DNA from: Mycteria americana
Taxonomy: Eukaryota; Chordata; Aves; Ciconiiformes; Ciconiidae
DNA: 64,000 nt
Direction: 5' to 3'
NCBI RefSeq assembly: GCF_035582795.1
Contig: NC_134367.1
Location: 81,513,062-81,577,061, forward strand
In this document: piece after piece, positions 23,416 to 53,334 of the stretch
Numbering within the stretch: position 1 is the stretch's first letter
Layout: every line of letters starts with the position of its first letter
Translations under genes and position numbers: made by a program
Notes under the pieces: generated by a model
The model's input: the letters and a program-made list of their open reading frames with translations, nothing else
Told to the model about the DNA's origin: nothing
Database searches by the model: none

Positions 23416-24609
23416 TTACTGCAGCCCTCGGCCCCGCGGGGCTCCCTGCGGGCCCTGCGGAGGTGCTGGTGCTGCGGCCGGAGGGCGGCGGGGCGGGGGC
23501 AGCCCTGCCTCTGCGGCGCGGCGCGGCGCTGCCACCAGTGCAAACGCGGGACGTGGTCACGTACTCTCCCTGAAAAAGTCAGCCGCCTGCTCCTTGTCTG
23601 GTCTGTTTTAGACAATAAAGGGTGGCTGTGGTAGTTCAAGTCATGCTCTGGCCTCCTGTCTCTGACAGTGAAACGTGGGGTGCCTCAAAATGAGGTGAAG
23701 GACTGAATTACATGTTTTATGAACATTTTAGGTTATTTTTTAATAGCAGATAGGATACTCCTGATGGCACCTAATACCAGTTCATTATAGAAACTGTCAT
23801 ACTTGCTCTGTGCTGTTACTCATATAAATATGTAATCTCTCCTTGAGGCCATGAATTCAGAAATTATGTGTACGGTGAGGGTCAATTCTACCACCTAATT
23901 AAAGAGGAATTTTTTTTAAATTTAATGGAATCATTATATTTGTTGTGATCCTTCATTTTCAAAAATTCTTGTCTCTTTTCTGTTTGATTACTGAGGAGGC
24001 GTGACTTTTTTTTACTAAAGAAGCATATTCCTCCTTGTTAGCGTAAGCAGTTTTATCTTTGCAAATTCTTTAAATGTGTGCTTCTGAATCAGTCCGTCTT
24101 TCTAATATGCAAATAGACTAATATGCAAATAACATTTATGCTTAGAGTGTTCTACCATAACTACCAGTTCATACAGAATTCGCATATTGCCCCCCGCCAA
24201 TGATTTTGCTGATCATAAGGACTGAAGCTCTTGGTTTTACTTGAAGTAGCATCAGTTTCCCTGCAAGCTCAGAGATTAGGCAGAACAAATATATAAACGG
24301 AGATCTTTTGCTTCAGTCTGTCTTGGCATCACTTTAGTAGATATAACCATTCAGAAATACACCATCCTGGCGTTACGCAAATAGACCAATTCTTCCCCTC
24401 CTCCATCCCCTCAGTTTTCCATGAGGTGGTTCTGCTCAGAGAGTTCCTTTCATCATATGCATAGATGAAAGTTGCATTGCAAAACTTAAGAACTTGTTTA
24501 CAGATGCAGTATTACTATCTGTATTTCTGTGCTTATGGGTAAGCTTTAATAATAATTTTCTTTGTTCTCATGTACTTTTTTAATGCAAGGACTCTTTTGT
24601 GTGTTCTAG

Positions 24610-41002
<16,393 letters not shown>

Positions 41003-41365
41003 ATTAAATGGGTTTAAGATTATTTGGACATTGTTATATATTAAGAGTTCTGGAGTCCTCAAGTTTTACAAATCTAATTCAAAGACAAACTTCATCAGTC
41101 ATTGTCAAATTTTGGATGCAAAATTTAGTCTTTTTATTAGAAGGCGGCTGTTGAGATGAGTTGAATGATCAAGCTTCTGAAAAACAGACTGTTTGCTAAA
41201 TCCAGTGAAAAAGATTTACTGTGAGCTAAATCAGGATGATGCAAGTACCACTTTAAGTATGTTATGTGTTTTGTAGCTTGAATTTTTTTTTTTTTGGTAG
41301 TTTTCTATTATACTGAAAATGTCTAAGAAAAGAGTGGGAATAAAAGCTCTGGAAAATTTTAAACC
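41003..41365 (+). other. ERMARD: ERMARD 3'UTR with poly(A) signal at 41339-41344
   Basis: The first AATAAA after the ERMARD stop codon is at 41339-41344, which would give a 3'UTR of about 340-370 nt. The cleavage site is estimated. Confidence 0.65.
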
Positions 41366-42149
41366 CAGAAAGTAATTTTTTACCTTGAAATATACTGGAA
41401 ATAATGTCAGACACTGTGATCAGCAGGTTAAGAAATTATGAACGTTTAGCATAAAGTAGTGCTTATTGGCAGCTGTGGTTGTTGTTATTAGCTCAACATA
41501 GAGTCAGGTCTTGCACTGAGGTACAGCTGATAGCACAGTAACCAGTTGTTTATATACCAGGATTTAAAGGAGGCAGTGTGGAATAACTTTTGCACCATAT
41601 GTGTTTCTTTTGTTTAATTTCATCTACTCATTCCCAATACATATCTAGTTAGTGAGTTAATTTCATGCAGATTAAATATTAACACTCACATGCACACGCT
41701 CACAGATGCATTTTTATTGTGGTTCAAAGAGTTATCCTCTTGTTGCACACCACATTCGAGTAATTTATTTTTTCAGAATAAATTCTCCCCCTTTCTCATC
41801 GCCAAAGAGTAGAATTTCAAAGGAATGCATCATTTGAAGAACAGATTCACAGAAGACCACCAATCTCTGTCCATTTGCTTTCTCCTACTGAGAGTAAAAC
41901 CAGAGGGTAATGTCTGGAGAATGGTTGGCTCTACAAAGGATTAGAGATTCAAGTTACATTTTAATAAGATTCTTTGCAATGTTTCTTGACTGGAAATCAC
42001 AGTGAGAGAATTACTAGTTCAGTTTATTTGGTGTGGGGGATGGATATAAACTAAGATCATATTGCTTCCTTTATGCTACTCTTGCAATATATTGTGTGTG
42101 TTTGAAATTTAACTATGTCACTTTCCAAGGTTTTTTGTTACTATGGGAC
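41366..42149. other. Intergenic sequence, no feature recognised
   Basis: AT-rich sequence between the ERMARD 3' end and an LTR. I see no exon, conserved motif or recognisable repeat. Confidence 0.6.
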
Positions 42150-42715
42150 TGTCGTGGTTTAGCCCCAGCCGGCAACTAAGCACCACGCAGCCGCTCGCTC
42201 ACTCCGCCCCCCGGTGGGATGGGGGAGAGAATCGGAAGAGCAAAAGTAAGAAAACTCGAGGGTTGAGATAAGAACAATTTAATAAGTAAAGCAAAAGCCG
42301 CGCACGCAAGCAAAGCAAAGCAAGGAATTCATTCACCACTTCCCATGGGCAGGCAGGTATTCAGCCATCCCCAGGAAAGCAGGGCTCCATCATGCGTAAC
42401 GGTTACTTGGGAAGACAAACGCCATCGCTCCGAATGTCCCCCCTTCCTTCTTCTTCCCCAGCTTTATATACTGAGCATGACGTCATGTGGTATGGAATAG
42501 CCCTTTGGTCAGTTTGGATCAACTATCCTGGCTGTGTCCCCTCCCAGCTTCTTCTACACCTGGCAGAGCACGGGAAGCTGAAAAGTCCTTGACTAGTGCA
42601 GCAACAACTAAAACATCTCTGTATTATCAACACTGTTTTCAGCACAAATCCAAAACATAGCCCCATACCAGCCACTATAAAGAAAATTAACTCTATCTCA
42701 GCTGAAACCAGGACA
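42150..42715 (-). mobile_element. Solo-type avian endogenous retrovirus LTR (sense on minus)
   Basis: The 566-bp element has TG...CA termini: plus-strand start TGTCGTGGTTTAGCCCC and end CAGCTGAAACCAGGACA. Read on minus it has a TGACGTCA site (42478-42485), a TATATAAA box (42463-42470) and an ATTAAA poly(A)-like signal (42278-42283), giving a U3-R-U5 order. Flanks GGGAC and GGAAC could be a 5-bp target duplication with one mismatch. No viral coding sequence is attached, so it is probably a recombination-derived solo LTR. Its family name is not assigned. Confidence 0.85.
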
Positions 42716-45700
42716 GGAACTAAATGATGTGAAGAAGTGTGAACTAGATAAGAAAGATTAAAACTAGGAACAGCGAATAATGAATCAAATGCAGTGTATG
42801 AGCCACAGTCTGAAATTTCAGCTTTTTTTAACACCTGAGTTGGCAAATCCTAATTATATTTTTGAAGGCTTATTTTGTACCCATTGACTTTGCTCAGACA
42901 TGTTAACTTCTGATAAATGTAGCTTGGTAGTGACATTTATGATGACACTTTCTTTGATGGTGATAAGTATTGTAAGGCAAAAAAAATTATTTAAGCTTTA
43001 CATATTTATTATTTATTATAGTAAAGAGATCAAGAAATGAAAACACATAGTCATGGTTTAAAAGTACATAAACAGCTGACACGCTTTCTCCTTTTGAAAG
43101 TATGTTCGTGTACTGAAAAGCACTTTATAGACCGTAGATGTATGTTTTCAACAACATAAGTTCTCCTTTTGTTCCTATATTTAAACTCTGCTAAAATGAT
43201 CTTGCATGCTGTTCTCTTCATATGCTTTTACCTAAGATGGAGCACATTGACAATGTCTCCTTTACTTATTAGTGTCATAGATGTGATTTGCTGCTTTAAG
43301 TCTGCAGTAAGAAACATGATGGACTTCTGGCAATTTTGTCAAAGATGCTTTTCCAGTTTGTTTTTCGTACCTCTGAAGCTCTCTGGTGGGAACGCTGCTA
43401 CCATCTATCATTAGACAAATCTGGAGCAGGCTGGGACAGTCCAATTTATTCTGACTTAATGCTGTCATTTGCTGCATGCAGGGCTTATGGTTTCTTCCTG
43501 CTGTTAAAAAACTTGCAGAATAGAGCTGCAGAATAAGTGTATATTCTACAATTCACATTGAAGAACAAATGGCAAGAGACATGGTAAAGATCATGGGGTT
43601 TGTCCTTTATCAGTTACTTGAAATGACGTCTCCACTTCGGTTATTCGTCTTTGCCATCTGTTTGGAGTCACTTGGAGTTTCAAGATATTGGAAAGAATCT
43701 TGACTCTGAACACTCAGTATTCCTGAGAGCAAAAGAAGCTTGGAAAACCAAAGACATCCAGTGGGTACACGCATGAGTAATGCTGACAAAACACATCATG
43801 TTTAAATGCAAGTGCTCTGATTTTTGTTGTCCTGAAGGGAATTAATTCTGGAGCTGAGCTGTCTAAAACTGCATAGTCATCCATTCAGCATTCAAGTAGT
43901 TGTTCAGTCTTTTTTTCAAAATTCTTTCATTCTTGAAATTTCAAATATCTACAATTGTACCAAAGAATGTTGTCTTTCAAGTGTGGTATTTCATCCAAGT
44001 ATTACTTGCATCTGTTTTAATTGTTGGCCTTGCTCCCTGCGGTCTGCATTTTCCTGGAGTTAGTATCCACTATTTGAATCTATACAGACATAGATGTGGA
44101 ATCTGCAGCATCCTCTGAGGAAGGTGGTTGAAATATTTTGTTTACCTGGATAATGCTGATGAGGGAGTGATGATTCTTCAGTCAGTTCTTCTGAGTTCAG
44201 TTAATCAATTTATATGTGTGTGTGTATTAATTAAAAATAGCTGAGAATTTGTTTCTAACTTCCTGATCTTACAAGCTAATGTTAGGCATCCCGACTCAAA
44301 GAATTTATGACAGAAGTCTTGAAAACATGGAAGAAAATCAAGTATACATCTTTTTGGCTAAGTTATTGGAATTCATTTACATCTTCTTGAATATCCCATC
44401 TAAATTAGAAGAGGAGCATCTCTAGTGATTTTAGATTTTCAGAAGTGAGATGCAGTTCCTCTGCTTGCCTTCCACCTCAAGGGGAGTTTTCAGGTGAGAG
44501 ATTGTATTAAATAATAAGAAATTGAATGCTCTTAATTCAAATTGGAATGGATATAGTTTTCAAGTAAGAGTAGAGATCCTTTGCTGCTTGCATTAGAACT
44601 AGCAAAAATAAGTATTGTAGGAAGTTCTCTGAATCCGTTGTCTCCATCATTATATGAATGTTTTTGTTCATATGCATAAACATTTGAGGAAAAGCCAATC
44701 TCCGAAATAACTGTTGTAGTTGTGTGAACATTTGTGGGTTTTGGTATCTTCTAGGGACCATCAAGATGAACTAGAAGGTTAGTGAGGTGGGCACTGCACA
44801 ACTACAATGAAACATCAATTATGGTAGGCATCTGTGTGTGGAAACAAATCTTGTCCATTATTTTTCCATTATTTTCTCTCTGTCATTCTCTAGTTAGTAC
44901 TCTCCACAATGATGATACAGAACCATGTGTTCTTACACAAATGCAACAAAAGTGGCTAAAAATACTTAAAACCTTTTTGAGGTTGTCATTACTATTGCAT
45001 TATACAGAAACTTTTTACTTGAGGAGGTAGAGCAACAAATTTGATTTACTTGATCTTTTAATACTTATCATCTAGCTGTTTTCAAGCAGCCTGATAGTCT
45101 TTGAAGTGAACACATGGTGGCAGTGTTTGGTAATGCAAAGTAGCATTGCATCCTGACATTTACTTTCTTCTCTTTTCTTAGAATGTGTATGAAGAAATCA
45201 AATTTTCTTCTGATTTCATCAGCTTTGTTATATGTGTATTTAATTGTGGCCGTTGCATCTGGTGAAACTTTTTTCTCTCCTCATTTGTTTCAGATCACTT
45301 CTGGAGAAAGTGAACACCTCTGAAAAAATGTTTTGCAAACAGAATTTTATTAATTAGATAGAGGTTCATCACATTCACCACATTACTTGCTGAGGACTTT
45401 CCAAATTTGCTAGAAGTTCATCAACTCCCCCTCTCCTCAGGTAGTTTAAGAGAATGAGTTCTTTGAATTTAATAAATAGTTTATTTTAATAAATTATTGT
45501 TTATTACAAAACATAATAAGGTATTGCCATTCCTAAAATAAAGAATTCCAGATTGTCCTTTGTTAATTGCTGTGATATCACGAAAAATCTTTTCTCAAAA
45601 GCAAATTATATCTTTTGAACAAAAATAATAATTGTCAAGGAAAGTGTTTATTGAGAAAATTGCTCTGAGGTCTCAGCCTTATTGCTGTAGTAATGATTTT

Positions 45701-48700
45701 TCAGTCTGTTAAAACTGAAATGTGCTATTCATATGCCACCCTGTGAAGAAGATATAGTTGAGCATTGCTTGTTGGGTGGCCTTTGAAAGCCTTGTCCACA
45801 GTAGCACTTTCAAACCATGCAGAGAGGTTGCAGTTAAAAAAAATTTTCGTTCACATGAAGTAATTTTTGTACGCTGTGAAATCTTGTGTAGAAATGTTGG
45901 AACAGCCCCAGCAGAGCTTGTTTTTGCCTTATACTACATTAGTGCATCTGGTCCATGTATGGTGTATCACCTTTTTTTCATAATTGGTCTGCAGATGCGG
46001 AGCAGATTCCTGGCTGGCATAAACTATCCCTGTCCCATCTACTTCAGTGCGGATCTGTGAAGTTTACTCCACTAAGGATCTGTGAAGTTTACTCCACTAA
46101 GGATCTGCCCCATGCTGTTTGGGTTTCCCTTGAAGTGGATTGGTTCCTATCTGTGCTTCTTTTTCAGGCTTGCGTATTTTCAGGGGATTGGAAGAAAGAG
46201 CTATGTATTTCAGATAGAATTGCTGCATAGCAAAGCCTAATTAATTTAGCGGCTTACTTCACAGGGAAGTGGGGATCATGTGTGGGACTTCACAGCTTCA
46301 CATACCAAATTCTTTAATATTTTTGTGGTTCAGAAAGAACTTCACGTAGAGTAGAAATCAGTTTTCTTTTTGAGGCTTTTTCAGGGGCAACACTATAGTT
46401 AGATCACCTGATTTTTGCTTTTTAAAAATTTTCAAGGATAAATGCAGATCTGTTATTTAAGAAGTCTTTTAAGTCATACAGATTTTCAGATAGAAATTGA
46501 CTGAAAGGAAAATGCCTGTTGTTTGCCTTCCCTGGGCCCCAGGCAATAGGATGTAAATATGGGTAGTGAATACTGTGTGAGATCAAACTGGCATTTTTTC
46601 TGAAGGTGAGAATCCAAGACAGTATATACAATTAAAGCCAACAGCCTTGCTTACCAAAAGGAGTCCATGCCTTCTGGCATTCTCCACTGAATACCTCCTC
46701 TGTTCCTCTCCCATGTATATGCATCTCACAGTTTCTCCACAAAAAAAAAAAAAAACGTAGTAGAACCAGCCAGCACCAGTTTGTTTTCCATGTTTTCTTT
46801 TCTCTGTAAGGGATTAGTTGTAGTAACAGATTTCATGTGCCAGAAAGTGGGTGAACATTAACTATTGTGTCATGCACTGATCCTTCCCACAGCCCTGCAA
46901 AATTTGAAATGCAGGAATGGTTATTCATTAACATTTCTTTGTGTCTACAGGAAGTACATTTACTATGTAAACATGTTTTATATAGAACATACAGCTGTTT
47001 TGAACGAGCACTCAATGAAACATAAGAGTACAGTGCCTACACTGCCACTTCAGAAACTCTGAGATACCACAGCATTGTGTTTTGGAAGAGCAAACACACA
47101 AAGAATTTGCCTGGAAAAACGAATGGTGGAAGTTTCTTTAAAAAAAAAAAAAAAAAAAACAAAAACCTTTAATTTGTTTGATTGTTTTGTATCTGAAAAG
47201 CTTGGACACTGAACTATTGATATGCAGTCAATATTTAGAAGTGGGGTGGGTGAGGGTGTGTTTCTGAAGTTCCTTATGCTGATTTTAGTAGAGATCTCAT
47301 TAGAGAAGGAAAATTCAAGCACCATCAGATAGTCCATTTTTAAGAGACTGTGGAGTATATTGACACTGGAAAAAAAACTTACGGTGTGGAGAAAATGTGC
47401 CTAGAATACCTAGAAGAATCACAGGCCTCTTGTCCTGAGAATGTCAGTCTCAAATTTGGGAGGAGCTTTACTAGTAATGCTACTTCCTTGTGTAATAGGT
47501 GGAATTCTGTCTGATACACATCTCTGCAAGCAACCCCAGTAGCTAAACTCCACCTTAAATGCATTTTGTGGAGTGGGACATTTTCTGAAAAGGTGAGGAA
47601 TGTTTCTGCTTCCCAGAAACAGTAGTCAAACAGAGTGTTTTGGCTGGGCTGTTGCCTCTAGGTGACTGAAGCTGTTTTGCCCCTTCAGAGCTGTAGGTTG
47701 GTGCATTTACCAAGGTACTTCTCAAACGGGCTGTACACTGTAGGCCCTCCCGTGTACCATTCCTAAGGACCACAGGACCGAGTAGCACAGGTGTGCTGTG
47801 TAGAGGGGTTATGTACAGCATACCAAGCCCTTGGACAGCTCTCCACTGTGCAAGGGGGTAGATGTTGAGGTACCGAGTTAGCCAGCATTTGGGCCATGGG
47901 CTGGTATACTGTGGTTTTGTGTTTGACCTTTAGCTGAGATAATCTTTGCTCAGAAAAGTCCAAGATGGGACAAGGGGGTCTTGGTTGTCTAACCAGTCCT
48001 ACGTGCATCTTCTACATGTAACTTTTATTAAATGTTAAGGAAGGGGAGGGCTTCTAATTGTTTTAATGGGAAAATAATAATACTTTTAAACCAGCAGGAT
48101 AGTACAATGATAGGAGATGTCAATTAGATGAGCTCATAAATTTTGGACCAATGGCATCTGTGCAAAAGTGGAAGGTTAATTCTATGCAGTTGGTAAAGAA
48201 AAAGTAACCAAAAAAAAGAAAAAAAAAAAAAGCTGCCGTTGACCCTTCAGGATATAATGCACTTGTGTCAACATGGACTCTGCCCAAACATTGTTCTGCT
48301 GGGAAGCAGCTGGATGCCCTGCCCTCTGGTTTATATAGCGCCAAAGGGAGGGGGTAAGGAGAGATGAGGTGAGGGAAGAGGGAGGGGAAAAAGAAGCAGG
48401 AGGGAAGATAAAGCAAACCCAGCTCACCTCTTCAACACCACGCTCTGAACTGAAAATATACTGCGGATGACCCTCTTGGTGCTTATTTCTTGATATTTAG
48501 GGACCTGCATCAGCAGAGAAAGACTGTCTACCTCAAAGTCACAGGCATTGTTACAAGGAAGCAATTTTTCTGCTTCCTTTAGAAATATTTTTCTTTGGGA
48601 GGGTAGGCGGAGATGGGGAAAGTGGGGCAGGGGAGAGAGTAATAGCTATTTCTGTCTGGCCTGTTATATTTGAGGTCTAATTTATAGTATTCCATGTAGC

Positions 48701-49979
48701 ATGATGGTGTCATTTTAATGGTGTATTAACACTGAAGTCTGGAATATTTATTTGGTTGAAAACTGCATCTGATACTAAATACATCTCTAGGGAGATGGCT
48801 GTGGGATGATTACAGAACTGATGGCCATCAAATTGATAGCATTTCTGTGTCCTCCTGAGTCTTCTGCTGTGAAAGTGGGACAGGGCGTTTTCTGGTTAAG
48901 AATAATGGTCTCTGTGCTGTCCTCAGGGGCAGATGTGGCCCAGCACCTGCGCTCTGGATCCAGGAGGGACAGAGCTGCTACACAATTATCTTCCAGTTTG
49001 CTGTTAATTTCTATTCAGATTAATCAGTAGTTGCTTGACATGAGGAATCACATTGAGAGCTTTAAAGCTTTACCACACACCATTGTTGTTTATTTATTTA
49101 CAGTCTGTTATTCATGCTAGAAATACTGGCCAATTTAACCTGATTTGTAATCTTGCTTCCTTCCTTTTTTTTTTGGCTGACATCTCCCATGTAATTTGCA
49201 TATGTATAAAGCCAGGGGCGTTTATTGCTCGGGGGTTTTTTTTTGGTTGACTATCTGTACCAGGTAATATGAGATAGTGCCCAACAGAGATTCTTGGCAT
49301 CCCTTACTTTAAACCAGGTTAATATGCTGAAGCAAGAGAGACATTACCAATCTCAGGAGAGGGACCTGAGCTTTACAACTGCATTTTGTTTATTATTTGC
49401 ACTGTGGCTGTGACTGGATGGCCAAAGTAAGATTATAAATCATCTGAACTGAACTGGATTTCTCAGTTTCATTGTGTGATGCTATGTACAGATCAGGAGT
49501 GAGCAACCACCTCTGCAAATACATGTTCTTGATTCACGGAGATTAATTTAACGTGGACTGTGTCAAAGCTATGCTATGGATATTTTGATAGTTTATTTTC
49601 ATTGACATTCAAGCAACGTGCAGTACTGTCTGTGGGAAAGACAGGACATATGATGGAAGGAGCCCTGCATCCCTGCATCTGCAGCATGGTGATCTATAGC
49701 TGTGGCTTCTGCAGGCTCATAGGAAACAGGGTGTGAGTGTGAGTGCACTGGTCATGTACGTCGGTGGGTCTGTGATGGTGGGGATTCACTTGCCAACACC
49801 CTTGCTGGATGGCAGGGACTGCAGCTGTTAGCAATCAAGAGGAAGCTATCATTTCCTTTGACTTTTACAGACTGGCCTAATATAAGTTCTATTTATTCAG
49901 GTGTTTTTATCCAAATTTTCCAAAGATCCTGAGTTTGACCTTTGTATATGTAGTTTTCCCTCCAATTAGTAAAAAGCAT
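42716..49979. other. Intergenic sequence with simple repeats only
   Basis: No convincing exons. Open frames are short and lack family signatures. Contents worth noting are a 25-bp tandem duplication (46051), A15 (46741-46755) and A20 (47140-47159) runs, and scattered AT-rich stretches. Confidence 0.55.
46051..46107 (+). repeat. 25-bp tandem duplication, 2.3 copies
   Basis: The unit starting GGATCTGTGAAGTTTACTCC occurs perfectly at 46051 and 46076, then GGATCTG begins a third copy at 46101. Identical copies imply a recent duplication. Confidence 0.95.
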
Positions 49980-50650
49980 TTAGAAATGTCAAGGATGGGA
50001 CTAGAAGGGGCCTCCTAGGTGCTGTATGCTGTTGTTACAGCCAACCAGATTGCACACTATGTTTTTCAGCTGTATCAAATACCAGAAATAATTTGTCTCT
50101 CCTACTCTTCTGTTTGCTGTACTGTTGTATCAGAACCTCACTCAGGTTGCTTAGAAACCCTCTTCTAGTATCCAACTTTTTTCACAGCCCATTCATATTC
50201 ATTTGTTTTTGTGCCAGTACTGTCCCCTTGTTGGGTAGCTCTTCTCTCTATCTAATGTTTACCCATCACTTCGATGTATTTATAAGGAACCATATCCTTT
50301 CTCAGTCTTCATATTGCTAGGCTAAACAAGCTCAACCTCATAAAATAGGTTTGTTATTTCCTGGATATACTCAGTAGCCTTTCCCTGCACCTGTTCTAGT
50401 TTCAGTTCCTCATCCATGGGACCAGTCTTGCACAACCCTCACAGTCTTGCAGATGAGGTTTTTACCACCATCTAGCATAACGGCAGAAATATCTGCCTGC
50501 CTGCCTGCCGGCACTGGCTTTACTTCACATGCTACACACTAGGACCACATCTGCCTTTGCAACATCTCCTGTTGATGGGTCCTGGTCATTCTGTAATCAT
50601 CTAATAAATATAGGTCTTTTTCCTCTTGATCTTCCTTAAGTCAGCATGCA
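49980..50650 (-). mobile_element. Ancient CR1-type LINE fragment (sense on minus)
   Basis: The plus strand carries, in the expected order, text typical of the complement of old amniote CR1 3' regions: ACTAGAAGGGGCCTCCTAGG, ATAAGGAACCATATCCTTTC, TGCTAGGCTAAACAAGCTCA, AGTAGCCTTTCCCTGCACC and ATAAATATAGGTCTTTTTCC. It is highly diverged, with indels, and no frame survives. Boundaries are approximate, and related decayed sequence may extend toward 51,400. Confidence 0.7.
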
Positions 50651-52998
50651 GGGTCTGGTTTTTCACTCTGGAACAATGCCATGCACTTACTCAGATCTCC
50701 GTTGCCCCTTCGTCACTTGAAATATTTGTTAAAAATATTGCCACTGATCTTACAGCTTCACATGATGCATTTTTTTCAGGCTCCTGAGATGGAGCCTACT
50801 CAGTCCCTTTTTTAGTTCACAGCTTGTTAGGATGCAGTGGCTTCCAACTCCACAGCCTCCTTCCCATTAGCCATCCTGCCTTTGCTTCCACCTTTTACAT
50901 CACCCTCCCTCACAAGGCCTGGTGGTGAAGCCTCCATCTAGATTTCAGGTCATGCTAGAACATTTGTCGTGTCTTTAACTTCAGAAGAGCCTCATTTTCC
51001 ATGGTTTTCATTATATTTAATGCCTGATGTTTTTTTTTTTTTTTTACTTTGGTTGTTTGGGTAAGGTTGAGGTCAGATCAACTGGAATAATTTCAACTTT
51101 GGTGGCGCACTTTCTCATCCCTAATGTGACTTCTTCAGAGGCCAGTCCCAACTTCCAGCATTTATATGATCTTTGCTTAATCCAATACACTTTTTGAGGT
51201 GATCATTCATCCACATGGGTTTGATGCTGCCCTTACAGAGTTCTTCCTTTGGCCAGAGGTTTGACATTTCACGTAAGTTTTGTCTTGAAGACATTCCAAG
51301 TTTCTTTCAAAATCCAGCTCAATGAGATTTTCAACCCAGTTCACTACACTAACCCATGCCATTAAAATCTCAAATTTAATTAAATTCCCAAATTTAATTC
51401 CCATCACTTTATCCCACAGGGCAGAAGCACAAACAAGAATTTTGTGTTGGTTCTGTAAAAGCCTCTAAAGCGTCTTCGATTTTAGGCCGGCACCCTTCTC
51501 TCAGGTAAGGTGAATGTGTAATGGACCTTGTCTGCTGCTGCCGTGCGCCGGTGCCCCGAGCCGGGGTAGGTGTTCCCACATGAGTGAGGATGTGCAGATG
51601 CAGGGCCGGGTGCTCACTCCAAGTGGGACGGACACCCACCCTTGGCTCCATCCTGCTCCTGCAGCAGCATGTTTGAACAAGAAACAGTAACACGCTCGGT
51701 AATGGCACGAGTGAAGTTTTACAAGGAGAGCAGGTGTGCCTGCTTGAAAGATAAACTCTTCCTCCATGCAATGATAAGATAAATGATCCGAATCTTGTGA
51801 TTTAGTTAATGTTTCTGTCTTTAGCCTGCTGTGTACACAGCACCCTGCAGGATAAGCTGCCCAGAACTGTGTGCCTCTGTATGCACAGAGCTATAATAGT
51901 CAGCAATATCATTCTCTCACCTGGTGTCCTTAACTAAACAGCCTTTAATCATTATATATCGTTAATATGTGTTCCTTATAGTACAGTGCAGCAGCTATCT
52001 TGCATTAAAAAAAGGCCAGTGCCCACATTAAATAACATCATTGGCTGTGACTGGAGGATCTTGTTTCACTGCTATTTCAGGCTGTCACGTTTCTCTAGAG
52101 CAGTATTTAAATTATGTCTGAATTTAGGCAAATGTTTTTGTTCAGTTGCCTTGAGAATTAGAGTTAATCCATCTTTCTCACCAAGGGAAAATTCCTCCAG
52201 AGGCATCTTGCTCTTGTTTAACTGCTTATTGATTATCACCCCCAGTTTGCACGTTACTGGCTGTGGCGTTCCAGCTGCATTTGAATGAGCAAAAGAAAAG
52301 CCAGCTGGTGCTCTGTTGTTCTGATTTTTATATCAGCATTTTGGTTTCAAAGACATTTATCTAATCTTATTAACTGGCTTTACCAAGAGGATTTCCTTAC
52401 AGACTTAACTGGGAGAAAACAAATAGGCACCGAGGAGGGGGTGGTGGAGGATATCTTCTGTTACTCTGCACAGAAGCACATTCTTACCTACTGGGAGAAA
52501 AAATAAATCAGGTTTGCCATTGACTCAAATGCTGGCACGTCCCAACTAAGGCAAAACTCCTGAATTTCCCTTATGTGCATGGCCTGTAAGAAGGCAAGGC
52601 GATGGGTGTTTTCCTTCCACCCATGTGCAGAGACAAGGCCAGAAGGCACGACCTGCTGTGGAGGGAAAGGTGGGCAGCGGGCCCATGCCTGCGCTCAGGG
52701 GAATGTGGCCAGGGGTCTGGGGGCTGCGGCTGTGCCCGTGGCATGTCACTGTGCTCTCTTTCTAGTGAGAGCTCGCTTGTTATGTGTGGGACTTCTTGCA
52801 TGTGATTAAGAGCCACATGTACACTCAGAGTGAAGAAATGGAACAGATTTGGGGAAGCTAGTTCAAATGGTGCCTACACATTTGGGGTCTCTAAGGTTGA
52901 GGGTAGCAAGCATGCAGCCTCAGGACAAATTCCCAATAAGGCAAATGTACAGGTCATGGTATTCATAAATATTTCATAAATTCAGAGTCTTATTTGAA
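50651..52998. other. Intergenic sequence, no gene recognised
   Basis: It contains a T17 run near 51030 and an AT-rich, non-repetitive stretch at 51940-52300 with many homeodomain-like TTAAT/ATTA cores. No exon can be supported. Confidence 0.5.
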
Positions 52999-53334
52999 TG
53001 TACTGGTTTTGGCTGGGATAGAGTTAATTTTCTTCATAGTAGCTAGTCTGGGGCTATGTTTTGGATTTGTGCTGGAAACAGTGTTGATAACACAGGGATG
53101 TTTTAGTTATTGAGCAGTGCTTACACAGAGTCAAGGCCTTTTCTGCCTCTCACCCCACCCCACCAGCGAGTAGGCTGGGGGTGCACAAAAAGTTGGAAAG
53201 GGACACAGCTGGGACAGCTGACCCCAGCTGACCAAAGGGATATTGACCAAAGGCCATATGACGTCATGCTCAGCATATAAAGCTGGGGAAGAAGAGTTAC
53301 GGCGTTTTGCCTTCCCAAGTAACCATTACATGTG
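52999..53334 (+). mobile_element. Truncated LTR of the same family (sense on plus)
   Basis: It starts TGTACTGGTTTTGGCTGGGA and aligns by eye with the complement of the LTR at 42150-42715 through the TGACGTCA site (53259-53266), TATAAA (53276-53281), and TTCCCAAGTAACC. The similarity then stops near 53334, so most of R/U5 is missing. Numerous substitutions and indels separate the two copies. Confidence 0.8.

Larger units (their letters stand above)
22690..23580. promoter_or_regulatory. CpG island: putative divergent DYNLT2/ERMARD promoter
   Basis: GC-rich DNA covers DYNLT2 coding exon 1 and extends toward ERMARD, whose first coding exon is 1.5 kb away on plus. A CGTCATGACG palindrome (23285-23294) and a TGACG half-site (23264-23268) lie about 165-195 bp upstream of the DYNLT2 ATG and fit ATF/CREB-type binding. 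Head-to-head order makes a shared promoter likely. Start sites are not determined. Confidence 0.75.

Noticed and set aside
22764..23639. Several open frames in the DYNLT2/ERMARD CpG island
   Set aside because: Same GC composition effect. Only the frame giving DYNLT2 exon 1 splices in phase to a Tctex1 domain.
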